Assembly: GCA_963552605.1 (NCBI GenBank)
Contig: CAUVKI010000024.1
Coordinates: 1-27,513 of the forward strand
DNA from: CAUVKI01 sp963552605
GTDB taxonomy: Bacteria; Bacillota; Clostridia; Tissierellales; Peptoniphilaceae
Reading direction: 5' to 3'
Length of the DNA stretch: 27,513 bases
Shown here: in pieces, positions 1 to 7,515 of the stretch
Numbering within the stretch: position 1 is the first letter of the stretch
How the letters are laid out: the number at the start of each line of letters is the position of its first letter
The notes under the pieces: generated by a model
What the model saw: the letters and a program-made list of their open reading frames with translations, nothing else
What the model was told of the DNA's origin: nothing
The model's database searches: none
Position numbers and translations under genes: made by a program

Positions 1-246
1 GATAATGAAGAAAAAGAAATTGTTTGGAAAATGCCTTTTAATCCATTAAAAGATAGAGCAGCCAAAGAATATATGATTGAAGAAAAATCCGGAATACAGT
101 TCTCTCACAATATGACGGAGCAGATAGGCGGACAATTAAAGGCAGGATTTACTCTGCTTGATATATATGAAGATACAAATGGTTTTGGAAGGCTGCATGA
201 ACTGAATATTAAAACATATATTGCAACTAAATCGGCTAAATTATAA
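1..246 (+). CDS. SAM-dependent class I methyltransferase, C-terminal fragment (5' end outside window)
   Basis: The reading frame is open from base 1 and ends at TAA 244-246, so this is the tail of a gene that starts upstream of the window. The visible 81 residues contain the motif GGQLKAGF, then DIYEDTNGFG and the ending LHELNIKTYIATKSAK. These are typical of the C-terminal end of a family of class I SAM-dependent methyltransferases in which a glycine-rich strand precedes a short acidic loop. The SAM-binding Rossmann motifs would lie upstream, so the substrate cannot be judged. The ATG at 31 is internal and is not the start. The gene converges on the metal transporter operon that ends at 390. 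The family call is from remembered motif similarity. Confidence 0.7.
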   Translation, partial: DNEEKEIVWKMPFNPLKDRAAKEYMIEEKSGIQFSHNMTEQIGGQLKAGFTLLDIYEDTNGFGRLHELNIKTYIATKSAKL

Positions 247-351
247 GATTAGCTAAACTCCTGTTTTGCCTAAATGATAGAGTTCGATATTATCAAGGTC
301 AATAGTATTTTTTTGATTTTTATTTGAGGTATGGGATATTGCAAGTAATAA

Positions 352-383
352 AAAACTCCCCGAGAAAATTCGGAGAGTTTTTT
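352..383 (-). terminator. Rho-independent terminator of the metal ABC transporter operon
   Basis: An inverted repeat of 12-base arms (AAAACTCCCCGA / TCGGAGAGTTTT, one mismatch) with a short AT-rich loop lies just past the stop of the last permease gene at 390. On the minus strand the stem is followed by a run of T. The A-rich left side could also stop plus-strand transcripts from the methyltransferase gene. Confidence 0.8.
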
Positions 384-389
384 TATGTT

Positions 390-1505
390 CTACTTTGCCT
401 GAATCCAAGATGTGAAGCTTGCCTTGGTGTAATTTCTGCCGGCTTCCGTCAATATCAGCCGATTGTTTTCTTTTACTAAAAACCCTCTGCCGATAAGATC
501 TGCTGCTCTGGCTGTGATTTTCTTTTCTTTCCAATTCAGATGTTTTGAAATCGTATCCATTCCGTTTTCGATATCCGCCCTTGGACTGTTTTCGTGTCGA
601 AATATATGAAAGAGCATCGTCAAATCGGAAAAATCTTTTTCCTGTTGCTTTCTTCTGAAAGCTATTGCAACCAAACCTTCTCTTCCGAAAATAAATACCA
701 AAGCGAAAGTAATTCCCGTAACCACCGCCATCATTCCCGAAATCGATACATCTATCCACATCGCAAGCCAAAAGCCGACTATTGCGTTTACTGCACCGAT
801 TAAGATACTCAACACCAATAATTTTTTTATATCGTTGCTCAGCAAATATGCCGTAGCTGCAGGTCCTATCATAAATGCAATGACCAGCACCGATCCTACC
901 GCTTCAAACGCTCCGACGGCGGTTATTGATACAACGGTCATAAGCGCATAATGTATGAGTGCGGGAGTAAATCCCAAAGCTGCAGCTAAATTTTCATCAA
1001 AGGTGGTCAGTTTCAATTCCTTAAAAAAAATTATTACAAATGAAAGGTTTATAAGCAAAATAATCCCCATAGTGTATAGCGCACGAGGTCCTATATCCAC
1101 CCCTCCTATCACCAAACGATAAGACGGAGCAAAAACCAGTTCCCCAAGGAGCACGCACCTGACGTCCAAGTGGACATTTCTTGCGAATAAGGAGATAAGC
1201 ATTATTGCAATGCTGAACAAAAACGGAAACACTACTCCTATTGCCGAATCCTCAGACATCTGTTTGGTCTTATTAAGCGTTTCCGTAAAGTAAACCGTAA
1301 AAATACCCATCAGCGCAGCTCCGACGATTAAAAACGGCGAGCTTAAATCTTTGGTGATGAAAAATGCCAGCACAATTCCTAAAAGCACTGTGTGACTTAT
1401 TGCGTCCGTAAGCATCGCCATTTGACGAAGAATCAAAAAGACTCCGGGAATTGCACAAGCGGCAACCACCACAACTGCAATCAGCTGAATTTCAAAATAA
1501 ACCAT
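390..1505 (-). CDS. Metal (Mn/Zn) ABC transporter permease with C-terminal winged-helix domain (MntD/TroD-like)
   Basis: Integral membrane permease of the ABC-3 family (371 residues), which would form the translocation channel for Mn2+ or Zn2+ together with the second permease encoded just upstream. About eight hydrophobic segments span residues 5-275. The family-typical DAISHTVLLGIVLAF lies at 34-48 and AVGSVLVIAFMIGPAATA near 202-219. After the last membrane segment comes a soluble tail (about 290-371) with the pattern of a winged helix: two helices, a third ending RAADLIGRGFL, and a wing around NNRLILTEAGR. The Bacillus MntC permease is known to have such a tail. Here both permeases have one. 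The gene overlaps its upstream neighbour by 14 bases, so translation is probably coupled. Metal specificity cannot be decided from the permease. Confidence 0.9.
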   Translation of the reverse strand: MVYFEIQLIAVVVVAACAIPGVFLILRQMAMLTDAISHTVLLGIVLAFFITKDLSSPFLIVGAALMGIFTVYFTETLNKTKQMSEDSAIGVVFPFLFSIAIMLISLFARNVHLDVRCVLLGELVFAPSYRLVIGGVDIGPRALYTMGIILLINLSFVIIFFKELKLTTFDENLAAALGFTPALIHYALMTVVSITAVGAFEAVGSVLVIAFMIGPAATAYLLSNDIKKLLVLSILIGAVNAIVGFWLAMWIDVSISGMMAVVTGITFALVFIFGREGLVAIAFRRKQQEKDFSDLTMLFHIFRHENSPRADIENGMDTISKHLNWKEKKITARAADLIGRGFLVKENNRLILTEAGRNYTKASFTSWIQAK

Positions 1506-2622
1506 ATTTAGCTCCCTCTATCAATCCGTTTTCCGCCAAATGTTTGTGTCCTTCATCCGTAATTCTGTAATAATTGGGCTTTTCCTTTGCCGCAAAGTCA
1601 AGTTCAACCAGCTTATCCAAGATTTTTCGGAAATGTTTTTCGTTTTTCCTGCTGCGGCTCAACATTACCGCCTCAAGCGAATGAGCATGCGGCATTTTAT
1701 GCTGCAAGGATAGATAATATAAGTTCATTAGCACCTTATCCCTATCTATGCTCTTAATGTTTTGAATGTGCCTTAGCTGTCGCCATAAAAGTCCCCGATT
1801 GGGGGCAAAGATCAGGCTGAATATTACAAAAAAGCTTAATACCAAAGCTATTGACGGTCCGCTTGGCATATTGCGAATTGAGGAACTTAAGAGAGTGCCT
1901 AAAAACCCCGAGATTCCCCCAAAAAATCTTGCAAGCACAACCATTACCGACAACCTATCCGTCCACTGCCTTGCACCTACCGCCGGAGAGATCAGCATTG
2001 CACTCATTAAGACGACTCCCACGGTTTGCAGTCCCGTAACCACCGCAAGAACGGTCATCAAAATTAAAAGTATGCTTATCCGTTTGGTGGAGAACCCCAA
2101 GCTGTCTGAAAATTCAGGGTTGAATACATATAGCTTAAGCTCTTTCCAAAATAAAAAAATAAGAATGAGTAAAATCCCTCCAACGCCCAAAAGCTGATAT
2201 ACTTCCCGCTTAAGCATAGTGGAGGCTTGTCCGAAGATAAATTTTTCCATTCCCGCCTGATTGGAATTTGGAATACGCTGAATATAAGTCAGAAAAACCA
2301 ATCCCAACCCGAAGAAAGTTGAAAGAACAATTGCCAATGCAGTGTCGAATTTAATCTTTGAGTAGTTTACAACCATTCGTACAATCAGCATCGAGAGCAT
2401 TCCCGCTACCAAAGCTCCCGCCAAAAACAAGGATAAATTCTTAGTGCCTATAAGAATAAAAATCAGGCAAATACCGGGAAGTGCCGAGTGGGAAATTGCA
2501 TCCCCAATCAAAGACTCTTTTTTCAGGACGATAAAGCAACCCAAAATCCCTCCTGAAATTCCCAGCAAAGTGGCTCCTGCGGAAACAATCTGCGTGGTGT
2601 AGTCTGAAAAAACACTTAACAT
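1492..2622 (-). CDS. Metal (Mn/Zn) ABC transporter permease with C-terminal winged-helix domain (MntC/TroC-like)
   Basis: Second ABC-3 family permease of the operon (376 residues). Hydrophobic segments fill residues 10-275. GDAISHSALPG occurs near 40-50 and VGVVLMSAMLISPAVGARQW near 202-221, both typical of the family. The C-terminal part from about 290 to 376 is soluble and resembles a winged helix, with a recognition-helix-like stretch ending KILDKLVELDF and a wing around PNYYRITDEGH. The ATG lies two bases after the TAA of the ATPase gene. The AAGGAG ribosome-binding site is inside the last codons of that gene, which points to coupled translation. A heterodimeric channel with the following permease is the likely arrangement. 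Confidence 0.9.
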   Translation of the reverse strand: MLSVFSDYTTQIVSAGATLLGISGGILGCFIVLKKESLIGDAISHSALPGICLIFILIGTKNLSLFLAGALVAGMLSMLIVRMVVNYSKIKFDTALAIVLSTFFGLGLVFLTYIQRIPNSNQAGMEKFIFGQASTMLKREVYQLLGVGGILLILIFLFWKELKLYVFNPEFSDSLGFSTKRISILLILMTVLAVVTGLQTVGVVLMSAMLISPAVGARQWTDRLSVMVVLARFFGGISGFLGTLLSSSIRNMPSGPSIALVLSFFVIFSLIFAPNRGLLWRQLRHIQNIKSIDRDKVLMNLYYLSLQHKMPHAHSLEAVMLSRSRKNEKHFRKILDKLVELDFAAKEKPNYYRITDEGHKHLAENGLIEGAKYGLF

Positions 2623-2624
2623 AA

Positions 2625-3359
2625 TTACTCCTTCATTGCCTCCCCGGTGGTGCGATAAGTTTTCTTAAGGTTTTCCTCCGTAAAAACTTCTCCCGTGGCT
2701 CCGCTTGCAATAAGCTGAATATTTAATAGCGTCACCCAATCGAAGTATTCCGGCACTGTTTGAAGATCGTGGTGGACAACCACCACGGTCTTGCCATTGT
2801 CTCTAAGCTTCTTTAAGATATCGATTACCGCCTTTTCGGTTCGTGCATCTACCCCCTGAAAGGGTTCATCCATAAAGTAAACTTCAGCGTCCTGTGCGAG
2901 AGCCCTTGCCAAAAAAACCCTCTGTTGCTGACCTCCCGAAAGCTGACTGATTTGTCGGTTTTTAAATTCCATCATTCCCACTTTATCCAAAGCTTCAAGC
3001 GCAATCTGTTTGTCTTTTTTGCCTATTCTTTTAATCCACCCGACTGCACCGTAGCGCCCCATACAAACCACATCTAAAACCGTGGTGGGAAAATCCCAAT
3101 CAACACTTCCCCTTTGCGGTACATATCCTATCCTTTTTCGCTCACTTTGATAAGGTTTTCCCCAGAAAAGCACCGTACCCGAAACCGGTTTTAAAAGTCC
3201 GAGCATAGCCTTAATCAAAGTAGATTTGCCAGCACCGTTCGGTCCTATAACTGCCATCAAAACCCCTTCGGGAACCCTGAAGTCTATATCCCATAGCACC
3301 GGCTTTATCTGATATGCAACGGTCATATCCTCAACATTGATGATATAGTTATTTTCCAT
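2625..3359 (-). CDS. Metal ABC transporter ATP-binding protein (MntB/ZnuC-like)
   Basis: Cytoplasmic ATPase of the metal importer, 244 residues, normal for this family. Walker A is GPNGAGKST (about 39-47), the Q-loop is YVPQRG, the ABC signature is LSGGQQQR, Walker B is VYFMDEP and the H-loop is VVVVHHD. All the residues needed for ATP hydrolysis are therefore present. It should power the two permeases encoded immediately downstream. It starts 15 bases after the substrate-binding lipoprotein gene, with a GAGGTG ribosome-binding site in front of the ATG. The sequence fits the manganese/zinc/iron-chelate branch, with aromatic PFQGVD after Walker B. Confidence 0.95.
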   Translation of the reverse strand: MENNYIINVEDMTVAYQIKPVLWDIDFRVPEGVLMAVIGPNGAGKSTLIKAMLGLLKPVSGTVLFWGKPYQSERKRIGYVPQRGSVDWDFPTTVLDVVCMGRYGAVGWIKRIGKKDKQIALEALDKVGMMEFKNRQISQLSGGQQQRVFLARALAQDAEVYFMDEPFQGVDARTEKAVIDILKKLRDNGKTVVVVHHDLQTVPEYFDWVTLLNIQLIASGATGEVFTEENLKKTYRTTGEAMKE

Positions 3360-3374
3360 TCCTGCACCTCGTCT

Positions 3375-4307
3375 TTAATCTTTTAGTGCATTTACGATTG
3401 TGTCAACATTGGCTTTGAACATTCCTATATATGTCGAGGCATCACCCTCTCCCAGCGAGTCTGAATATAATTCCCCTCCTATTTCAACGGTAAACCCTTT
3501 TGCACTCACGGCTTCCTGCAAAGCCTCAATATTTTTTTTCGGCACGGAGGATTCGACAAAAATCGCTTTTATTTTATTTTCGACTATATAGCTTGCCAAT
3601 TCCGAAACATCTGATGTGGCAGCCTCCGACTCGGTGGAAATGCCTTGAAGTCCGATTACTTCAAAATCATATTCCTTCCCGAAATAATTGAATGCGTCGT
3701 GTGCGGTGATAAGCACTCTCGATTTTTCCGGAAGGCTTTTCACCTTTTCTCTGATATAGCCGTCCAGTTCGTCCAGCTCCTTGATGTAATTCTCATAATT
3801 GTTCTCAAAGTATTCCTTGTCCTTTTCACTCAATTTAATATAGGTGTCGGTTACATTTCTTGCGGCTTTCTTCCAGTTAGAGACACTGAACCAAATGTGA
3901 GGGTCATAAATCGACTCGTCAAAGGGAAGTCTATCCTCAACGGGAATTGATTCGCCCACTTCCGCCACCAATTTATTGACCGAGGCGAGTTTTGAAAAAA
4001 CCTCCCCCATTTGCCCCTCAAGGTGCAGTCCGTTTATCACTACCATATCCGCCTTTTGCAACTTTGAAACATCTCCCGCACTCGGCTGATAAAGATGCGG
4101 GTCAACTCCCGCCGCCATTAAACCGTTTACTTCCGCCTTATCTCCTCCGATAATTTTTGCCAAGTCGGTGAGCATTGTCGAAGTTGCCATCACATCATAT
4201 TTTTCCTTTGAACCGCCTACGTCCCCCGTTTGTCCTTTGCAAGCACTCAAAGCGATAATCAGAAAAAAAATCACGGCGAGGCTTACAAGTTTTCTTTGTC
4301 TGTTCAT
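3375..4307 (-). CDS. Metal ABC transporter substrate-binding lipoprotein (TroA/MntA-like)
   Basis: Extracellular solute-binding protein of cluster A-I, 310 residues, which captures the metal and hands it to the permeases. A lipoprotein signal peptide ends in LSAC, with Cys23 as the lipidated residue, so the protein should be anchored on the outer face of the cell membrane. Candidate metal ligands are His71 (DPHLYQ), His137 (DPHIWF), His203 (TAHDAF) and Asp283 (LYSDSLG). This His-His-His-Asp set is that of TroA, which binds both Zn and Mn, rather than the His-His-Glu-Asp set of PsaA-type manganese proteins. The stretch NGLHLEG is also typical. It is the first gene of the operon, with AGGAGG in front of the ATG. 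Confidence 0.93.
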   Translation of the reverse strand: MNRQRKLVSLAVIFFLIIALSACKGQTGDVGGSKEKYDVMATSTMLTDLAKIIGGDKAEVNGLMAAGVDPHLYQPSAGDVSKLQKADMVVINGLHLEGQMGEVFSKLASVNKLVAEVGESIPVEDRLPFDESIYDPHIWFSVSNWKKAARNVTDTYIKLSEKDKEYFENNYENYIKELDELDGYIREKVKSLPEKSRVLITAHDAFNYFGKEYDFEVIGLQGISTESEAATSDVSELASYIVENKIKAIFVESSVPKKNIEALQEAVSAKGFTVEIGGELYSDSLGEGDASTYIGMFKANVDTIVNALKD

Positions 4308-4327
4308 AAAACTTCCTCCTTAAAAAA

Positions 4328-4345
4328 TGATAGCTATCGCTATTA
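4328..4345 (-). promoter_or_regulatory. Candidate metalloregulator operator in the metal transporter promoter
   Basis: An imperfect 18-base palindrome, TAATAGCGATAGCTATCA on the minus strand, has 7 of 9 matching positions per half and contains the perfect palindrome GATAGCTATC (4329-4338). It lies directly downstream of the -10 region and upstream of the ribosome-binding site. That is where a DtxR/MntR-type metal-dependent repressor would bind. The regulator gene is not in this window and the site does not copy a consensus I can recall exactly, so the identity of the repressor is inference. Confidence 0.5.
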
Positions 4346-4374
4346 TCTTTATAAGAAAAAATTAGTCTTGTCAA
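4346..4374 (-). promoter_or_regulatory. Promoter of the metal ABC transporter operon
   Basis: A perfect -35 TTGACA lies at 4374-4369 on the minus strand. The -10 is either TATAAA (15-base spacer, 4353-4348) or TAAAGA (17-base spacer, 4351-4346). The palindromic operator follows at once, so repressor binding would block the start site. The leader up to the ATG at 4307 is about 30 bases. Confidence 0.6.
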
Positions 4375-4556
4375 GCATTTTTTTTGGCTTGGGCTTTACT
4401 CATTTCCTAAGCATAAAAAACAACGAATTGATTTGAAAGGACATAATTTTTGTTCCGATGTATCCTATAATGTTTAGGACAAGGCGGTGATTGAAGTTTG
4501 GTTATATCTATTTTGCGACAAAAAATTCGTGTGTATTCCGAGGAAGCAAAATAAAA

Positions 4557-4585
4557 AAACCTATGGGGTGTTATGCCATAGGTTT
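4557..4585 (-). terminator. Rho-independent terminator overlapping the end of the DUF3343 gene
   Basis: A perfect 10-base inverted repeat (AAACCTATGG / CCATAGGTTT) with a 9-base loop is followed on the minus strand by a run of seven T. The stop codon TAG (4563-4561) lies inside the descending arm, and the last eight codons form the rest of the hairpin. The remaining non-coding space to 4308 (about 250 bases) shows no gene or clear element apart from the promoter described for the metal operon. Confidence 0.85.
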
Positions 4586-4830
4586 AGTCTGTTGGGATTG
4601 AAATTATTCTCCTGCGAAACAAAGCGGAAAACTTCGATACCGTTTTCCTCGGCTATTTTTTTTATAACCGAAGTGTCTTTATCGTCATAGTATAAGATTG
4701 AAATTCCGCAGCAATTTGAATCGGGAAGTCTTGGTGCCGGAGCAAGAGTGGATTTTATTTTTTTCTCTTTCACTATCTTATATAACTCCTGTGCGCTTGT
4801 GATGTCGGAAAACAGCACATAATAAAGCAT
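4561..4830 (-). CDS. DUF3343 family protein (putative Se/S carrier-like)
   Basis: Small cytoplasmic protein of 89 residues with the features of DUF3343. It has an N-terminal strand LYYVLFSDITSAQ, the stretch STLAPAPRLPDSNCCGISI with a Cys40-Cys41 pair, and a middle acidic part. Members are small proteins often found next to selenium- or sulfur-handling genes and anaerobic dehydratase genes; their biochemical role is not well established. Here it is the last gene of the activase/dehydratase operon, 19 bases after the double-cubane protein gene, with a GGGAGG ribosome-binding site. This suggests a supporting role such as persulfide or iron-sulfur delivery, but that is inference. Confidence 0.75.
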   Translation of the reverse strand: MLYYVLFSDITSAQELYKIVKEKKIKSTLAPAPRLPDSNCCGISILYYDDKDTSVIKKIAEENGIEVFRFVSQENNFNPNRLNLWHNTP

Positions 4831-4849
4831 AACTCCCTCCCTAATAAAT

Positions 4850-6124
4850 TTAATCGAGCAATTCTATAAATGCTCCTATTCTGGTTTTTAGCTGTTCGCT
4901 GTCGGAATCGGAATAATCCGTTTCAATTCCTATGCAGGGTATTCCCGCCTTTTCCAATTCTTTCTCCACGAAATATCCTTCCGTGTCGTAAATATTACAG
5001 AATTTGAGATTGAGATCCACCACTCCGTCAGCCCTATATTCCTTTGCAAGCCGTATTATATCATCAATTCTTTCCCTGTTGGGAGTGAAACATGCACAGT
5101 GTATCCCTCCCAAATACCTTTCGGAAAGCTTGTCTAGCATTTCATCAACGGTTTTTCCCGATTCGTCCACAGGCTTCTCTATATAGCGGACTCCTGTACA
5201 CATCTCCTCGCATACTACCATTGCACCCGAAGTTTCTATTATGTGATGAAGTTTCCAGTTGGGAATTGAAAGCGGTGTGCCGGTCAATAAAATTCTCTTT
5301 GTTCCATCAGGGAAGACTGAAACCCCGTTTTTCACCCTTTCGTCCAACTCATCGCACAGCTTATTCACCATCATCGCATTTCTTTCAGGATCATCATAGA
5401 AAGCTATCTGTGTAATCAATAGACAGTCTTTTCCGCTTATGGGGAGCTTTTTTTCTTTTCTGAAGGAATAAAGCCTCATAAGAGCCTTTCTCTTTTCATT
5501 TATTATGTGGATTGATTTTGAAAGACTTTCCTCTGTGATTTTATTTCCGGTAACCTCTTCCAATTTTTCGACATATGACTTAAGTTCGTGTTTCCATTTT
5601 CTGAAGTCTTCGTCCCTTTTCATTTGAGGAATGTCCATTACGTACATCGGGGCATCTTCCGCCAAAATCTCCCAAGCTTTTTTCTTTCCGTCACAGGTCG
5701 TTTCCCCCACGAATAAATCGCAAATCCTAAAGAAAGGGCAAGTTCTTTCAAATCTAGCTCCTAAAGAAGCTTTTATTAGAGGACATGTTGCACTCGGAAG
5801 CACTTTTTCTCCGCCCGGCACCCAAAAATCCGAGCCTGAACATAGTCCGGTGTTAACAGCACCTGCGGCGATTGGAAGTTCCTCCGGCACATGAATACAA
5901 AATGTGCCGACAACCTTCCCGCCGTTCTTTTGATGCTCAATCAGTTCTGACGGACGAATTCCATGAATATCTCCTACCACCATATTGAAAAAATCCATTC
6001 CTTCGGGACGATTTTCCTGCGAAAGATATACATCTCCAAAAGCGGGTGGCAAAGCGGCACATAAAAGATCATGCTTTTCCACATCCATATCCAAAGTCTT
6101 CCACATCTCTCTATAATCCGGCAT
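4850..6124 (-). CDS. 2-hydroxyacyl-CoA dehydratase family / double-cubane-cluster anaerobic reductase (DCCP, YjiM-like)
   Basis: 424-residue member of the HgdB/BcrC family. The closest recognised type is the stand-alone double-cubane cluster protein (YjiM-like), which is reduced by an ATP-dependent activase and can carry out difficult low-potential reductions; its natural substrate is unknown. Cysteines likely to bind clusters include Cys76, Cys95, Cys114, Cys129, Cys135 and Cys144 in the N-terminal domain (TGLCSGSDFW, ATCPLIKASLG, RTCPFFRICDLF, ETTCDGKKK), and Cys305, Cys309, Cys343, Cys345 and Cys376 in the C-terminal domain (VVCEEMCTG, HCACFTPNR, LKFCNIYD). A single full-length protein with an activase, and no second dehydratase subunit of similar size, favours the double-cubane type over a true acyl-CoA dehydratase. 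It overlaps the preceding gene by 14 bases. Expected to be oxygen-sensitive. Confidence 0.85.
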   Translation of the reverse strand: MPDYREMWKTLDMDVEKHDLLCAALPPAFGDVYLSQENRPEGMDFFNMVVGDIHGIRPSELIEHQKNGGKVVGTFCIHVPEELPIAAGAVNTGLCSGSDFWVPGGEKVLPSATCPLIKASLGARFERTCPFFRICDLFVGETTCDGKKKAWEILAEDAPMYVMDIPQMKRDEDFRKWKHELKSYVEKLEEVTGNKITEESLSKSIHIINEKRKALMRLYSFRKEKKLPISGKDCLLITQIAFYDDPERNAMMVNKLCDELDERVKNGVSVFPDGTKRILLTGTPLSIPNWKLHHIIETSGAMVVCEEMCTGVRYIEKPVDESGKTVDEMLDKLSERYLGGIHCACFTPNRERIDDIIRLAKEYRADGVVDLNLKFCNIYDTEGYFVEKELEKAGIPCIGIETDYSDSDSEQLKTRIGAFIELLD

Positions 6125-6665
6125 AATAATACCTCCTTAAAAATTCATTTCTCTCCTCAAGGCTCTCCAGAAATTTTGAATAAAACCCGACTTCCCAAGG
6201 CAGTTCTTTTGCCATAGTCTCTCCCTCATTCCAAAGTTTTTGCGCTTTTTTATGCTCGCTTACGTTGTAAGATTTCCCATAGACCTTTTCAATCAATGAA
6301 ATCAGAGATTTCTCATCTTTGTAAAGTACGACTTTAGGGCTTTTCACACTTAGCATTTCTTTCGTCATAACGGGGCAAAAATCTTCAACAATTATAAGTT
6401 TTGATGAATGAAGCAGAGGGCATTTGTCCAGCTTTAAATAGAGTGCTGTGCCCCTCGCTCCTCCGCATCTTACGCCTTTAACATCATCAAAATCCAAAAT
6501 AGCTCTGTCATCGGACTGCACGGGAATAACATAAAGACCGAAAGAATATATCAGGGCAAACGGCAGCTTATTTCCGATATATCCGAGCACGTCATCCGAT
6601 TCTGACTGATGAATTACAGCTTTCACATAGGCATTATCTCTAAGACTTCTGTAATCCACACTCAA
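6111..6665 (-). CDS. Short 2-hydroxyacyl-CoA dehydratase-like protein (half-size HgdB paralogue)
   Basis: 184-residue protein sandwiched between the activase and the double-cubane protein, overlapping both (4 bases upstream, 14 bases downstream). It has no full-length family I recognise with certainty. Residues 28-100 can be lined up with residues 73-147 of the downstream dehydratase-like protein: GYIGNKLPFALIYSFG resembles the GTFCIHVPEELPIAAG region. Its three cysteines (67, 82, 97) have exactly the 15-residue spacing of Cys114, Cys129 and Cys144 there. The C-terminal domain with the remaining ligands is absent; instead a helical tail follows. It may be a partner subunit or scaffold for the reductase, or a decayed but still translated paralogue. 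The tight overlaps favour a conserved function. Confidence 0.6.
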   Translation of the reverse strand: MSVDYRSLRDNAYVKAVIHQSESDDVLGYIGNKLPFALIYSFGLYVIPVQSDDRAILDFDDVKGVRCGGARGTALYLKLDKCPLLHSSKLIIVEDFCPVMTKEMLSVKSPKVVLYKDEKSLISLIEKVYGKSYNVSEHKKAQKLWNEGETMAKELPWEVGFYSKFLESLEERNEFLRRYYYAGL

Positions 6666-7414
6666 TCTCCCGACAAAGCAGCCCCGATTGCACCGGCATA
6701 TCTCCCATAGCTGTTGCTTGTAACAGGAGCATTAAGCTCTTCCGAAAGACTCTTTATCATATACTCCGAATCCGAAAAACCTCCGGTAAGAAAGTAGCTG
6801 TCATCTTTTGATTTTCTGTTTACAAGGGTTGCCACTTTAGAAACAATTGAACCGACCACTCCCGCCGCGATATCCTCTTTGGGGTGTCCCTCTCCCATCA
6901 GTGAAATCACCTCACTCTCCGCAAATACGGTACACATTGAGGAAATGGAAAGTTTTTTGCCGAGCCTTGCACAATCAAAAATTTCTTCCAAAGTAAGCCC
7001 CAATCTGTTTGCCATAATCTCCAAAAATTTTCCCGTGCCTGCCGAGCACTTGTCATTCATAATGAAGTCTATAGCTTTCCCGTTCCTAATCACGATAACT
7101 TTGGTGTCCTGTCCGCCTATATCCACTACGGTAAAATTTCCTCTCTTTAGAAACGCCGCCCCTCTACCGTGACAAGTAATCTCCGTTAAAGTCTTATCGG
7201 CATAGGGCACGGACACTCTGCCGTATCCCGTTGCGGTTATAAAAACCTCATCAAATAAATTTTCTTTCTCAAGTATTCTTTTTATTTCAAATCCGGTTTC
7301 TTTACTGTTCCAACCGCTCGGCATTGTAAAATAAAAGAGAATTTCTTTTTTATCTCCATCCATCACGACCGTCTTGGATGCAGTTGACCCGATGTCTATT
7401 CCAACGTATTTCAC
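6662..7414 (-). CDS. Acyl-CoA dehydratase activase (BadF/HgdC family ATPase)
   Basis: 250-residue homodimeric activator that uses ATP hydrolysis to push an electron into its partner dehydratase or double-cubane protein. The ASKHA nucleotide-binding fold is clear: phosphate-1 loop GIDIGSTASKT (5-15), phosphate-2 VVDIGGQDTKV (97-107) and adenosine motif LTGGF (209-213). The single [4Fe-4S] cluster shared by the dimer would be held by Cys123 (DKCSAGTGKFLE) and Cys161 (SSMCTVFAESE), both present. Length is normal. The start is GTG at 7414, preceded by a GGGGTGG ribosome-binding site. It is the first gene of the operon and overlaps the next gene by 4 bases. Confidence 0.92.
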   Translation of the reverse strand: MKYVGIDIGSTASKTVVMDGDKKEILFYFTMPSGWNSKETGFEIKRILEKENLFDEVFITATGYGRVSVPYADKTLTEITCHGRGAAFLKRGNFTVVDIGGQDTKVIVIRNGKAIDFIMNDKCSAGTGKFLEIMANRLGLTLEEIFDCARLGKKLSISSMCTVFAESEVISLMGEGHPKEDIAAGVVGSIVSKVATLVNRKSKDDSYFLTGGFSDSEYMIKSLSEELNAPVTSNSYGRYAGAIGAALSGD

Positions 7415-7433
7415 TAAACCACCCCGCAGGCAT

Positions 7434-7460
7434 TTTATACAACTGCGCTTGTTTAATCAA
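7434..7460 (-). promoter_or_regulatory. Possible promoter of the activase/dehydratase operon
   Basis: On the minus strand TTGATT (7460-7455) is followed 15 bases later by TATAAA (7439-7434); an overlapping upstream TTGATT gives a 20-base spacer. Neither spacing is ideal. It is nevertheless the best -10-like element between the ECF gene terminator and the GTG start at 7414. Confidence 0.35.
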
Positions 7461-7515
7461 ATCAATTAAATCTATACTATGCGATTGAGTAGTTTTTGCT
7501 AATCTTTTATTGCAT

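Noticed and set aside
253..771. 172-codon minus-strand open frame overlapping the first permease gene
   Set aside because: It is out of frame with the clear permease, has a basic, low-complexity composition without any motif, and lacks a ribosome-binding site.
4487..4690. 67-codon plus-strand open frame upstream of and overlapping the DUF3343 gene
   Set aside because: Opposite-strand shadow covering the terminator hairpin and coding sequence of the DUF3343 gene; no motif.
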